Assembly: GCA_031763025.1 (NCBI GenBank)
Contig: JASSKH010000029.1
Location: forward strand, 4,685,862-4,749,861
From: Macrocystis pyrifera
Taxonomy: Eukaryota; Sar; Phaeophyceae; Laminariales; Laminariaceae
Direction of reading: 5' to 3'
DNA: 64,000 nt
Shown here: positions 25,101 through 35,897 of the stretch, piece after piece
Position numbering within the stretch: the stretch's first letter is position 1
Layout of the letters: every line of letters begins with the position of its first letter
The notes under the pieces: model-generated
What the model was told of the DNA's origin: nothing
What the model saw: the letters and a program-made list of their open reading frames with translations, nothing else
Databases searched by the model: none
Made by a program: the position numbers and the translations under genes

Positions 25101-25530
25101 ATAAATCAAAAGTCATGCTCACCAATAGAACTTCTACCGCACATCGCGCCGAGTTGAAGTTGGCGGGTTTTGTATCGTGCGTAGGACTACGGGAATGCTG
25201 ACCGAGCTCGAATGCTCTCCTTAGGACTCGACGTTTCAAGAAAACTACGTGGGGAGTTCACATTCTCCTGATAATCTCAGCCTGCCTTTTGCTTAGGACT
25301 CGTTTCCTAGGCATGGGAGCGACAAGGACGGCATACACCTGGTGCACAACGTACACCTCGTATATAGAGCGGTGCTGATTAGGTTAGCACGGGCGTGAAC
25401 GAAAAAAAAAAAAAAATGGTCGAAACCCTATCTCAGTCGTACCTGTGGAAGTGCACGCTGGTGCGGACCTTGGCCTTCCGCTTGCCGCTGCCCTTGAGGA
25501 CATTTTTCGCGGCAAGCTTGGCCTTCGAGG
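22156..25530 (-). CDS. RPL23A: 60S ribosomal protein L23a (uL23), start exon uncertain
   Basis: Large-subunit ribosomal protein of the uL23 family, which sits at the exit of the peptide tunnel. In transcript order the exons are 25530-25443, 24146-24089, 23065-22881 and 22240-22156, with canonical GT-AG borders and matching phases (2, 0, 2). Family landmarks are [17 protein letters not shown] across the first junction, [63 protein letters not shown] across the last junction, and the invariant end ANKIGII followed by TAA. The first visible exon needs a preceding exon ending in phase 1. One possible start is a tiny exon 25637-25628 (ATG GTT TTG T then GTATTT), giving 141 aa, but this is a guess. 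Introns carry a 119-bp tandem duplication and one MITE. Confidence 0.93.
23172..23409. repeat. 119-bp tandem duplication in an RPL23A intron
   Basis: Two copies, starting at 23172 and 23291, share TGGTTTGGTGTCGGTCA and AAAAAAATGCCGTCTCCTGA and differ by scattered substitutions. Non-coding. Confidence 0.85.
23513..23619 (+). mobile_element. TA-type MITE, copy 2 (RPL23A intron)
   Basis: Starts TTACGGGGGACCATAG and ends CCCCCGTAA. The right terminal repeat has an expanded C run of 13. The flanks are GA and AT, so the TA duplication has decayed. Confidence 0.8.
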
Positions 25531-26013
25531 CTGCAAAAATCAACAATAACAACAACAACAGAGAAGAAAGGCAGAAGGGACAGCATCAAACAGACGAAGG
25601 GGAGGAGGAAGGCGGAATAGTAAATACACAAAACCATGTCCACGAAGAAATACACCTCCTCGTCTCGGTGTGGTGGCGATTACTATCCACCCCATGGTAC
25701 AGTACCACTTGTGCAGTTCGCAGTGCTTTTCACGTACACCCCGCACTGCTTCGCCACTACCAACAACAAAAATGCTGGGACGAAAATTACCGTTGTCTAC
25801 CCAAACGACAACACGATTAAACCGTACCGCCGCGGAGCAGGCACTCCCGAAACAGGAGCAGAAACGTCAGTTTCGCCTTTAGGAACGTCAAGCTGCTACT
25901 CCTCCCCCGCCGCCAGTTTCGCCGCAAGGAACGACCAGATTCTACTCTCCCCCCACTGCCCCCCCCCCCTCCGACCACTGCAACGCTAACTTTTTTCTGT
26001 CGGGAGGGTACTA

Positions 26014-26119
26014 TTACGGGGAACCATGCTGAATAGGACCGAATCTTGTTAGAAAAAAATAGGTAAATATATAGGTTTTTATGTATACCATAGGTCCTAT
26101 TAACTATGGACCCCCGTAA
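26014..26119 (-). mobile_element. TA-type MITE, copy 3
   Basis: Terminal repeats TTACGGGG and CCCCGTAA, flanked by TA on both sides, with an AT-rich core. It lies upstream of RPL23A, about 0.5 kb beyond the first recognised exon. Confidence 0.85.
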
Positions 26120-26650
26120 TAACAGAGAGCAAAGGAAGCAACGAGAGAGGCAACGGGCGAGTACGGGACCCGCGGTTATACCACCAGGCTGGCACCCAAT
26201 GGAAAAACAAACATCGCACCAATAACCCCCCCCCCCCCCCCCTACTCCGTTGGCCATACAAAACCCCGACTTCTTTGGCGTTCTCGTGTTCGGTCGGGCG
26301 GGTGCGGCACAAAAACCGGGGCCTCACGAGACTAAGAGGCGAAACACGGCATGAGGGTCACCGTAATTTTGCGAATGTTGGTTGAGCGCCGCGATAAGCA
26401 ATCCGCGGCGCAAGATACACATCTCCAATAACCAGAAGGCAGGCTGCCGAGTCACATCATGGCGAGCAAGTCTATCCGAGCATCGCGCATTGACTAAAGG
26501 AGCGAAAGGCTTCTATCAGCGCTCCAATTCGCGTTTAGAAACTCAAGCACTCAAAGCCAACGATCATACCAGGTATACCAGGTAGTTCGTACGGCGGTAT
26601 CAACGGTATATACTAATAATAATAGTTGAAAGCCAATCTTGCGAACGGAC
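26120..26650. other. Region upstream of RPL23A
   Basis: Probably contains or lies near the RPL23A promoter; the minus strand near 26100-26160 is pyrimidine-rich. A C run (26225-26242) is present. No gene is recognised. Confidence 0.35.
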
Positions 26651-27600
26651 GGAGGGGGGGGGGTTACTCATCATCATGCATGGCCGTAGTCGTATGACCA
26701 TAGACCCTCGCATCCCTACAACGCCGGGACGGAGCACGTCGTGTTTTCACCGACCACGCAGGCATTGCTTGCAAGTGGGCGGGGTGGGAGGGGGGTACTC
26801 GACAGGAGAGATGTACTCGATGTCATGCATGGCCGTAGTCGTATGACCGTAGACCCTCGCATCCCTATGGTGCCGGGACGGAACATGTCGGGTTTTCACC
26901 GACCAGGCGGACATTGCTTGCACCAAGCGCGAAGCGCCGTAAGGTGTCCGGCAAGTCGCATGAAGGGTGAGCTGCATCCTACAAATAATAAGAACCGCCT
27001 GTGAGGCGGATTACCTTGCATATGGATGATAGCTTCAATGAGTTGATTTAATTTCTAGTGTAGCCACTTCCAGAGACTGCAACCGGAGAACAATGTAACT
27101 GCCAATAGTGGGCAGGGGGTGTATTCGATCTCATGCATGGCCGTAGTCCTATGACCACAGAAACTCGCATCCCTACAATGCCGGGACGGAGCATGTCGGG
27201 TTTTCACCGCTCAGGCAGATATTGCTTGCACCAAGCTTGAAGCGCCGTCAGGGGTTGGGCGAGTCGCATGAAGCGTGAGCTGCATGTTACTACGAATAGC
27301 TTGTGAGGCGGATTATCTTGCAGATGGATGACAGCTTCAGCGAGTTAATTTATTTTTCGGTGGGGCCACTTCCACGGCCAGCAAGGGGCGTACCATGTAA
27401 CTGCCTCGTGGGTTGGGGGGGGGGGTACTGATTATCATGCATGGCCTTAGTCATATGACCGTAGACCCTCGCATCCCTACAATGCTGGGATGGAGCACGT
27501 CAGGTTTGAGGGGGCGGGGTGTACTCGATATCATACATGACCGTAGCCCTGTGATCATCAACCCGCGCATACTGGCGGGGGGGGGGGGGGGGGGTTGACT
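26650..27600 (-). mobile_element. Cluster of five family A copies
   Basis: Five copies follow one another at about 26650-26770, 26785-27095, 27112-27410, 27420-27515 and 27516-27600. All are in the same orientation, and most are preceded on the plus strand by a G run and TACTC, TACTG or an equivalent. The second and third are longest and share TGAAGGGTGAGCTGCAT and GTAGCCACTTCCAGAG or close variants. They differ in length at the far end, as expected of 5'-truncated retroposons inserted next to one another. Confidence 0.8.
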
Positions 27601-30600
27601 ATTTTCCGAGGCACGTCCTTTAGCTTGCGTACACCCTTCGAAATATGATGTATTCTCCAAAGTCTCATACCAGGTATCGTTTGCACCCTGAGGCAGATGA
27701 GTGCACAGCAAGAGCCGGGAAAGAAGCACCGACTTTCGTCGACGACCAACGATCAGTCGGGGCCGATCATCAACCAAAGCTATCGCTGTCCACACCTACA
27801 CGACAAACTCACCCAGCTTGTGGCCCACGAAACCAGACACCATCACCACCGAAAATACAACACGCGGAATGACACACCCCCTATTGCAATAGAATTCAGT
27901 TTCCGGGCCGATTTGCTCCAAAACGAGGAGAGCAAACGCAGAGCAAAGTGCGGCGGCAACGGGAACAATTCGTCCACATCTTTCCACAGACGCATCGCTC
28001 AGTGGTGCACACACCACCCAACGAAAAAGGCGGCAATGGAAATATTTGGTCGATATCTTTTCCGTACGCATCATCGCTCGGCGTTTGCGCTTTCTGGGCT
28101 GTCGAGAAAAGCCAGCCGGAAACATCTCCCCAGGGGGTGTGGAACGTTGTGTGATATTCTGCGGCAGAACTCATAGCACCACCTACAGCATTAATACTCC
28201 CGTAGCACCAACCATCACACGGCTGGTCCAAGTATTGCCGACGAGAGCCGGACTGCCGTGACGAAAGCAGCACCCGTTTGTTTTACTTCCATGAGGTTTT
28301 TTCATGAGTACTCGTACAAGTAAAAGCGGGGTATATGATATGTGCATGAAACTCACGAGTTCCAAGGCCAGGCTGAAATCTACACTTGGAAAGCCGCCTC
28401 TCCTACTGCAAGTCAGAAACCCAGCATGGACGACTCGCCCTAATGTGCAGGATCGGTCGGCACAAACCTTTATGCAGGATGAGGGTAACACTTGACTTGA
28501 TCAAGGGTGGCCTCACGGCCGCCCGGATTTTTGAGGGGAAAAAAACGCCATCGACTGCCTCTGCTGACCTCGAGCCCGCCAAAGGGTTGGGGTTCGGGCT
28601 AGGATTAGGGCCTGGGGTCGGGTTGGTCTGGAGCGACGTGCAAGGTCGAAATAGACGACACACGTCCTGCACAAAGTTTTGTCCCGACCGCTCCTGCACA
28701 TGGTCAGAGCCAGCATCGACGAGCAATCATCGTTGCCGTCGTTGCTCTCATTGCGGTGTCCTGTACCCGGTACTAACTGGAGCAGACCGGTGCATACGCA
28801 TAAACGGAGCACGTATTGTATTCGTACGTACGTCGTGCTTGTTTTTAGAGGTGTTTTTAGAGGTGTGACCTGGTATGGTATCATATGCTGTAGACTATTG
28901 TTATAATAGAGGTGCCATAGCGCAGCCCCAGGTATTCTAGCGGAGTGTAGTACCGTATTATCACACTAGGGTGATAAGATAACACCACCCCGCGGACGAT
29001 TTTCAAAGCTGGGTTTCTCGACAGCGGGAGGGCGTACTGAATACGACGAGCTATGCATACGTCCATGCAACCATCTCCACTACTGATAAATATTTCCGAA
29101 GCCACCGTTCTCGTTGTGTGTGCTCCTCACGTTTTGGAGGAAACCGGGTCTGAAATTCGTCCCAATGGGTGTGGTGTGTAATCTCATCACCCAGTGTGAT
29201 AGTGCTATACGGTATGCTGTTCATGAGAGTGTCGGGTACATCTGCTCGAGTACTTTCAGTAGAACATAGCTGGCACACACGCCTATGATCGTATGTTACT
29301 GGTTTATACGCCTCACGCCTCGAGAAGGAGCGAGTTCTACACAAGAGACGACCCTCGAAACCAAAATGCCAGCACATCGCGGTTTGACTCCATGACCTTC
29401 GACTGACGGCCGCCCCAAACTAATAACACTATTGATACGTACACTCCACAAGAGGACGTCACGTTCTAAAAGAGAACGGTCTCCTTACACTCGTGCTATC
29501 TGACTCTACTCGTACTGCTGCTACTGCTTTACAGCATGCGCCCGCCGACATGAAACACCTCATCTGGGCAACCTTGAGATTTTTATTGGGGCGTCATCTT
29601 CAGACGACCTTGACCATAGGCGATTATATAGGATTTAGTGTAGAATTCACCACTGAGCCGTTTTTCTTACGAGTAGCGTTCTCCAAAAAAAGTGTGAAGT
29701 ACGTTCTTGGTTGGGCACTTTCTTCTTGGCTGGCCTATACTGCTTGCGCATCACAATGTTTTCCTCGCTCATGAAACTCGGATGAGCGCAAGCCCACCGA
29801 AGTTATAGTTACGGTACGAGAAAACCGACTCTCGACTCTCAATTGCGAACAAAACCGACTACTCGTACAAGGTACATATAACTGAGGTAACGTGCATACT
29901 CAGCGAGTGTTCGTGCCTGTTACTTGCTTTGTAAACGCGCAATGAGCAAGCAGCAACTCCAGTTTACAAGTCAATTGTAGATTATGGGCCTTGAACAAAA
30001 GCGATTGAGGGCAATTTGCACCCACGCTAGTCGCTTGCAGGCAGGCAACAACTCGCAACAGCTCATCTTCCAGCGTCTTCGACATTGGACACCCCTTGCT
30101 ATTCGCGTTCTACGTTCTGCGTCTGGAGTTGTGCAGCAGTGGTTGCAAACCCAAGGTGCATTACTGCTGTACGTCCGCCACACGCCTCATGGCAGCGTGG
30201 CCTTGCGGCCTGGTTGATCGATAGTGTTTTTTGTGGCAAAAGCAGCAAGATAGGAACACACCCAGTCAAGAGGGTCAGTGCCAGGCTACAAGTTTTGGCC
30301 CACAAACATCAGGCAGTTCTAATCGATGCATCCACCCCTTCACTTCGACAAGGTACGTGCCACACACCATGCGCCCTCCAGCAGCAGCGCAGAACCCATC
30401 CCGTCCACGGCCTCCGGAATCCAGGCACCTCCTAGCTAGAGACACCCAACAACAAAACAACCACAATCTCGACACCGCAGAAGCTTCATACCAAGCGCCG
30501 CAAGCATATCACCATAGACACAGGTATTTAGCACCACAGCACATCGCACTCACCCTTGGTCTGGACACCCATGATGCTAGCGGTCGGAAGGGTGCGTGGA

Positions 30601-30740
30601 TGGGGGGAGAGATAACCACCTGTGCGGCCTACGCTTCACCACCATCAAATTAGGCCTATCCACAGCAAAATCTCTACAACTCCGGGGACACACGAATTCT
30701 CCAGTGTCTCGATTGCCGCTTGTTTGGTCATGGTTGATGT
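27601..30740. other. Gene-poor stretch
   Basis: Many medium-length frames overlap on both strands without splice support or motifs. At 28580-28630 there is a degenerate GGGTT/AGGGTT-rich stretch. Small CAGCAG and ACTGCTGTA words recur. I see no supportable gene. Confidence 0.4.
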
Positions 30741-30748
30741 ATTGCCGT

Positions 30749-31162
30749 GTTATTCAGCAGAAGGAACGTCATCAAGCGCTGCAGCTCTGGTCCCTCGGGA
30801 AAATACTGCTGGAGTGCGATCGGCTGCCAGGAGCGAGGCCAAACGCCTTCGCCCCAGGGGTTGGCTTCACATCCCCCCGCGCAGTCACGGACGAAATAGC
30901 GAGCAGGTTTATCAACGAGCCGGCAACCTATTGGAGATGGGGGGAAGCGATACCGTTGTCCTCAGTGCGAGGTCGCCCGCTCATTGTAGCTCGACGACTG
31001 CCTCGTCCAGCAGCAATACATCCTCCTCTGAGGAATCCCGCCGGTCTAGCGAGGATTCGGGCGCTCTATCGGCTGCTGTGGCGGGGCTTGACGCGCTGCT
31101 GGGTCGTGGAGGGGGTGGTGGAGGCGGCGGTAGCCTAATTTCACAAGAAACAGGAGCAGCAG
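30749..31162. CDS. Candidate exon, strand ambiguous
   Basis: Plus strand: after an acceptor GTGTTATTCAG near 30752, a Ser-rich frame (SSSSNTSSSEESRRSSEDSG, then a Gly run) continues to GCAGCAG followed by GCAAGT near 31162, a good GC-type donor. Minus strand: after the acceptor TTTCTTGTGAAATTAG near 31133, a frame encodes a Pro run, then DRRDSSEEDVLLLDEAVVEL and a stop near 30991, which would suit an acidic C-terminal exon. Both cannot easily be coding. Transcript data are needed to choose. Confidence 0.33.
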
Positions 31163-32439
31163 GCAAGTTGCACATGGAGCATTCCCCCTATATGTGCTCT
31201 CCCTCCTGCATACACATTTCTAGGAGGGAGCCATACCGGTAGTAGAGCAGTAGTACGAGTATGTTGATTCTGCTGGCCAGCCTGCCTGTGTTGATGGATG
31301 CTTCGTGTTCGGTGTCTCGTGTATGGAACTGTGCTGTTGCGGCTGTCCATGCGAGCCTGTTGCTTGCGCGGCTTGGCGTGGGGTACACACCCCGACATAC
31401 CGGGTGTTTTTGAACCAGGTTGCTCTTGTTGCTTTTGATCGGGGGGAATGATTCTCTGTGCTGAGGAAAGAGCTTGTGGCTTCTTTGCCACCACCAGGCA
31501 TAAGTACGCACGAGCACAGCACAAAACAGCTGTACCAGGTAACACCATGCGGGTAGTATTGCTTGCTGTCTCGCTCAAGGGAGGACGTACGAGGTGTGAT
31601 GTGTACCTTGTTTACTCTTGCAACAGCTGGACAGACTCTGTCTACGTGTATGGCTAAAGTACTCGTACCGAGAGAGACGCACAGAGACAGCCGGTGAAAT
31701 AGTACAGGAGTCCTTGTTGTTGGAGTTCCTCCTGTACCTCACCGAGCTGTGAGAGCGTCTGACGGGTACCTGGGGTCTGTACACCTGATACGTTTGGCAG
31801 ATTATTAGTTGTACTACAGCAGTACAGCATCAGCACCCAGTACCTCCGCGACCCTCACGACCCTCACGAGCCTTTCGATAGTGTGCTGCTGTGTAGTTAT
31901 GCCATATGTCGAAGGTAACATCGAAAACTCGGGTATTCACTCGTACCAGTTCAGGGGTACGTAAAGCAATCCCGAGATCCCGAGATAACACACGTCTCTG
32001 GTGGTCTCGCTTCCTGGACATGCGATCCCAAATACACTCGAACTCCGCGCTTGTAAATACTCTGGTACATATTTCATATTTCATGTGCGCCTGTGTCTGG
32101 CTGGTCTGTGTGGAGCCACAGCACACGATACACCGAAGCACCGATATCAACACAGAAAACGTAGGTCTTGAACCACAGCTGTACAAGGCAGTGCAACAAC
32201 CCTATGGTGATGCTCTCTACTATGCAAGTACTCGTACACCAGTAACAGTGTCTGGTGCGTACTGTTATTACTGACTGCAATACTGCTATTATACTGCTGC
32301 TTGTGTGTGCTCAGATCCCGACATTCTATTAGTAGGGCTTTTGTGTGTGTATTCTTATCTACAAGCGCATCATACGTATGGATGATACACCAGGTACGTA
32401 CCTAGGAACGGCAGTGTGGAATTCTGAGGATTATTATTA
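31163..32439. other. Gene-poor stretch
   Basis: Several open frames of 60-145 codons occur on both strands, none with a recognisable motif. ACTGCTGTA and GTACTACAGC words recur. No gene is supported. Confidence 0.4.
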
Positions 32440-32545
32440 TTACCGGGGACCATAGTAAATAGGACCAAATATTGCTAGAAAAAAATAGGGAAATTCATAG
32501 GTTTTTGTGTGTACCATAGGTCCTATTTACTGTGGTCCCCCGTAA
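32440..32545 (-). mobile_element. TA-type MITE, copy 4
   Basis: Starts TTACCGGGGACCATAG and ends CCCCCGTAA. The left flank is TA and the right flank is TT. The core is AT-rich and in the same orientation as copies 1 and 3. Confidence 0.83.
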
Positions 32546-33229
32546 TTGTAGGATATTAGTATCCTCAATTGGTTGACGATCAGAGCGCGCCCTGCAGTCT
32601 CCAGTCTCCAGCAGTTCTGGTTTGTGCATAGTTTGTTTCGACCGCCGTGTGGTGATATTAATAGTACATCTGCTCTACAAATAGAATATAGACGAGGCGT
32701 ATTACGCAGCTTCCAAAGTTGAGTATCAACTATTTAATCAGTCGAACTCACAGCTGACGTATTTCAAAATTTATAAAAAATAGTATTTCAAAAATTATAA
32801 AATAGTAGTACTGCTGCTGTAGGTTCAAAAATGTACTCATACATACCAGTACAATAGTACGAGCTGGTATACACCAGGTGCGACTACTGTATTACTAGAT
32901 TCGAGTTTACTTTTGCTGGTACTACCGTATGCGAGTCTTTACGGCTTTGACCCAGCTTCGAAAGAATTGTTAGTATTCCACACTAATGCCTCGTTACATA
33001 TTTCATTCCGAGAATTTTCGCAGGCGGTTGGAGTTACGTACCTGTCCCGCAATATTACGATCGTTTTTGATTGAAAATGAAAATAAAAACAGTCCTTACA
33101 TTTCAAGAGAGAGTGATGTTTATTAGTATGAATATTAATAGTAGGGTTTGATTTGGAAAACACATCCACACTTCGTACTACTGCTGAAAACTAGAACGAT
33201 GTTTTACAGGAGGGTGTGGTTGGTAGGTA

Positions 33230-33540
33230 TTCCGGTACCCGAGGTAAGTTTTGGGCGCACCGAACTTCAGGAAATGTCCGGTACCGCTGTTGAGGTCGTA
33301 CCGAACAAATCGAAGTGTCGGGTCCCGGTATTGAAGTTTTATCGAATATACCGAATTGTCGGGTACTGGTGTCGAGTTCGTACCGAACCATACCGGAGTA
33401 TTCCGTAGGGTATTAGGGGCCGTACCAAACCTTACCCGCGTGTTCGGTAGGGTATCGAGATCGTAACGAACGTTACCGGAGTGTTCGGTAAAGTATTTAG
33501 GCCGTACCGATGTACCGAACATTTCGGCAGGGTAGTTACC
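33230..33540. repeat. Tandem repeat of about 50 bp, degenerate
   Basis: Six or seven diverged units share CGTACCGAAC, TACCGGAGTGTTCGGTA and GGGTATYGAG. Spacing is about 45-55 bp. Non-coding. Confidence 0.7.
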
Positions 33541-34301
33541 GAGCAAATGCCCCAGGTATACCTTGTTACGCAACCTACTGAATGAACGCGCAATTGGTCA
33601 AGTTTTTTATCAACACCCAAAATGTTGCCCTCTCACTCCACGCCACTTTTGCCTCCGAACCGAGGATGCAAGTCTCTTAATTCGTGCCAGGTAAGTGATT
33701 GCACTCACGGCGAGGATTGATCCTATTTAACCGGTTGGAGTGGTTGGGGCTTCACGCGTACATCTCGCGCAAGGCATACGCCTCAGAGCCTCAGAGTAGG
33801 CTATCACCCCCTCTCGGACCCCGATATAGTGACGAATCCCAGTCGAAAACGCCTTCCAACTCCGAGTCGCGCTCTAGAGTAGCCTCCGGTGTTCATGCAG
33901 AGGCTGAAGTGTCCGATGAACCTCGTGCACTGCGTGTAGGAGAAGAAATAGGAGCATACCCGCCAAAACGCCGAGCTTGACAATGAACAACCAGTCCTGC
34001 GGCGAGCAGCCGCCCTCGTCTGTACAGTCAGTGTATCTCGAGCCAGTGTATCTCGAGCCTGCGGTTGGTGACTCTTTGGTGTAGCCAACCGTCTACGAGC
34101 GGCGTGAGCGCCCGCCAGCACGCGTGGGATCGTGTTGCCCCCGTGCCGCACGACTCCCTTGCCTCGTGTCTCCGGCACGGATTTGGTTTCATCCCCCGAA
34201 ATCACGCAGTGGCCTTTCCTGTGTTCGTCGTTTGGTATCGTCAATTTCCCCTCTCAAGTCCCGAGAGGTTTAAGGCCCCGCCCAAGGGGCTCCATGGCAC
34301 C

Positions 34302-34362
34302 CTCGTCGAGCGGCGAGGGCTAAAAGTAGTTATGATATTTTTTGCCCTCGCCGCTCGGCGAG
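34302..34362. repeat. Hairpin with 20-bp arms
   Basis: The left arm CCTCGTCGAGCGGCGAGGGC pairs with the right arm GCCCTCGCCGCTCGGCGAGG at 19 of 20 positions across an AT-rich loop of about 20 nt. Confidence 0.8.
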
Positions 34363-34696
34363 GACTTTTGGAATTTCCATGAACATCAGCTCCACACTTT
34401 TGCCAGCAACGTATCGCTAGAGTCTCGTCCGCGACCCCGTTTTGTCCCTCGTGGGCCTCCTGGTCTGGCCATGGCCATAATCGCGTGGCTTCTGCCTCAA
34501 GCGAGTCTTGTGGCGTCTGTGTTTGCTCCGTCGCGTAGTCCCATGTCGTATCGCATATCCTCCTACCCCTTGTGGTCCTCCCGGCCCACTGTAGCAGCGC
34601 CCGCAGCGCCGATGACTGCGCGTTCAAAGCGTCTCACAAGTCGTTAGGTCTTCCTTCCTGAACAAGATTACAGGTTCATCGGACAGATCGTGATCT

Positions 34697-34736
34697 ACGG
34701 CAGGGTATCATCCACGGTAGATCCTACCCTGCCGTT
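34697..34736. repeat. Hairpin with 11-bp perfect arms
   Basis: ACGGCAGGGTA pairs with TACCCTGCCGT across a 17-nt loop. No T run follows, so it is not a typical terminator. Confidence 0.7.
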
Positions 34737-35439
34737 ATGAGGTATTGTGCAGTGCCGGGTATGTCTGTGTAAATACGGATCCATCCCAGGAGAATAATGG
34801 AGTATGTGCGTACGTGCATGCGACGTCCGGGTTTATCATCCTGGAGCGTGGAGCTCTTGGCATTCGCGAGTCGCCTGTTTTGTGCCTACAACTTGGCACC
34901 GTCTGCTCCGTTTCATTCTTTCTTTTGGGCGAGAATTGCGGGCGGAAACACCCGCTACGCGAAGCACCTTGTACTTGGTACTTAAATCTGTACCGCTATC
35001 AGCTCCACGACCTCTAGCGACACCCACTGGGAACAACCCTAACTCGAAACCCGAAAGCCGAACGCAACCCTCCCTTTTCTCCTGGACCTCTTTCTGACAG
35101 GGCACCTTTCTCGGCAGTCGGAAACGCCGCACGGTGAGGGAGGGGTCAGATCCCCAGCATCTCCGGTGTCCCTGTCAGCCAGGGGACTTTCGTCTTGCGC
35201 CGGGCATGCTTTAGGTTCGGGGACGGTCGAGGCGGTGGCAGGGATCGGAATGGGGTTGGGGGCGGGTGACGGGGCGCGAGGGAGGTGAGCGGGAAAAGCT
35301 CTTGAGATTTCGTTTTTTTTTACGCGCTTGTTGGCGGGGTGGGGTCTTTCGTTTGTGGTGTGTCTTGTGTGTCGATTGAGGAGTAGAGGCTATAGCATCT
35401 TTCTGATCGCGTCATTTTTGTCAAGAAACTCTCGTGGTT

Positions 35440-35647
35440 TCAGCAGCAGCTGCAGCAGCAGCAGTGGTTTTATCAGTAGTATCCACATCATAAGTAGTAT
35501 TGTAGTAGTAGTAGTAGTAGTAGCAGTAGTAGTATTACGGGGGTACCCCCGTCCATAGTTAATAGGACCTATGGTATACATAAAAAAACTATATATTTAG
35601 CTATTTTTACTAAAAAATTTGGTCCCATTAACTATGGACCCCCGTAA

Positions 35648-35680
<33 letters not shown>

Positions 35681-35720
35681 CAGTAGCATTAGCGGTAGCA
35701 GCAGTTCTGCAATACGAATA
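35440..35720. repeat. AGC/AGT trinucleotide microsatellite split by a MITE
   Basis: CAG, TAG and GTA trinucleotide runs lie on both sides of the MITE at 35535-35647 and continue in the same register. Confidence 0.85.
35535..35647 (+). mobile_element. TA-type MITE, copy 5, inside a microsatellite
   Basis: Inserted in a (TAG)n run, so the original target can be read: left flank GTAGTA, right flank TAGTAG, hence a TA duplication and an element starting TTACGGGGG and ending CCCCCGTAA. An extra GTACCCCC duplication lies in the left terminal repeat. Confidence 0.9.
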
Positions 35721-35897
35721 GCGATGGTACTATTATTAGGATTGGTTGTAGTTAGTGTTGCTGCAGTGTGGCACTCTACACCGAAAGCGGCATGAAGTAG
35801 CAGCAGCGGGATTAGCAGTAGGTTTTTTTCGTCGTCGGCCAGCGCCCCCTATCCCACGAAAACGCAACGGTTACGTCTTGTTCTTGGGATCGATACG

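Larger units (their letters stand above)
33560..35300. other. Region with weak ORFs and two hairpins
   Basis: A plus-strand frame ends at 33980 with a charged tail (AEVSDEPRALRVGEEIGAYP). A minus-strand frame at 34241-34627 contains DSLEAEATRLWPWPDQEAH. Both look somewhat protein-like, but neither has clear splice sites or a family. Two inverted repeats are present, at 34302-34362 and 34697-34736. Confidence 0.3.

Noticed and set aside
34241..34627. Possible retroelement gag-like ORF on the minus strand
   Set aside because: No zinc knuckle, protease or reverse transcriptase motif is nearby, and no long terminal repeats were seen.
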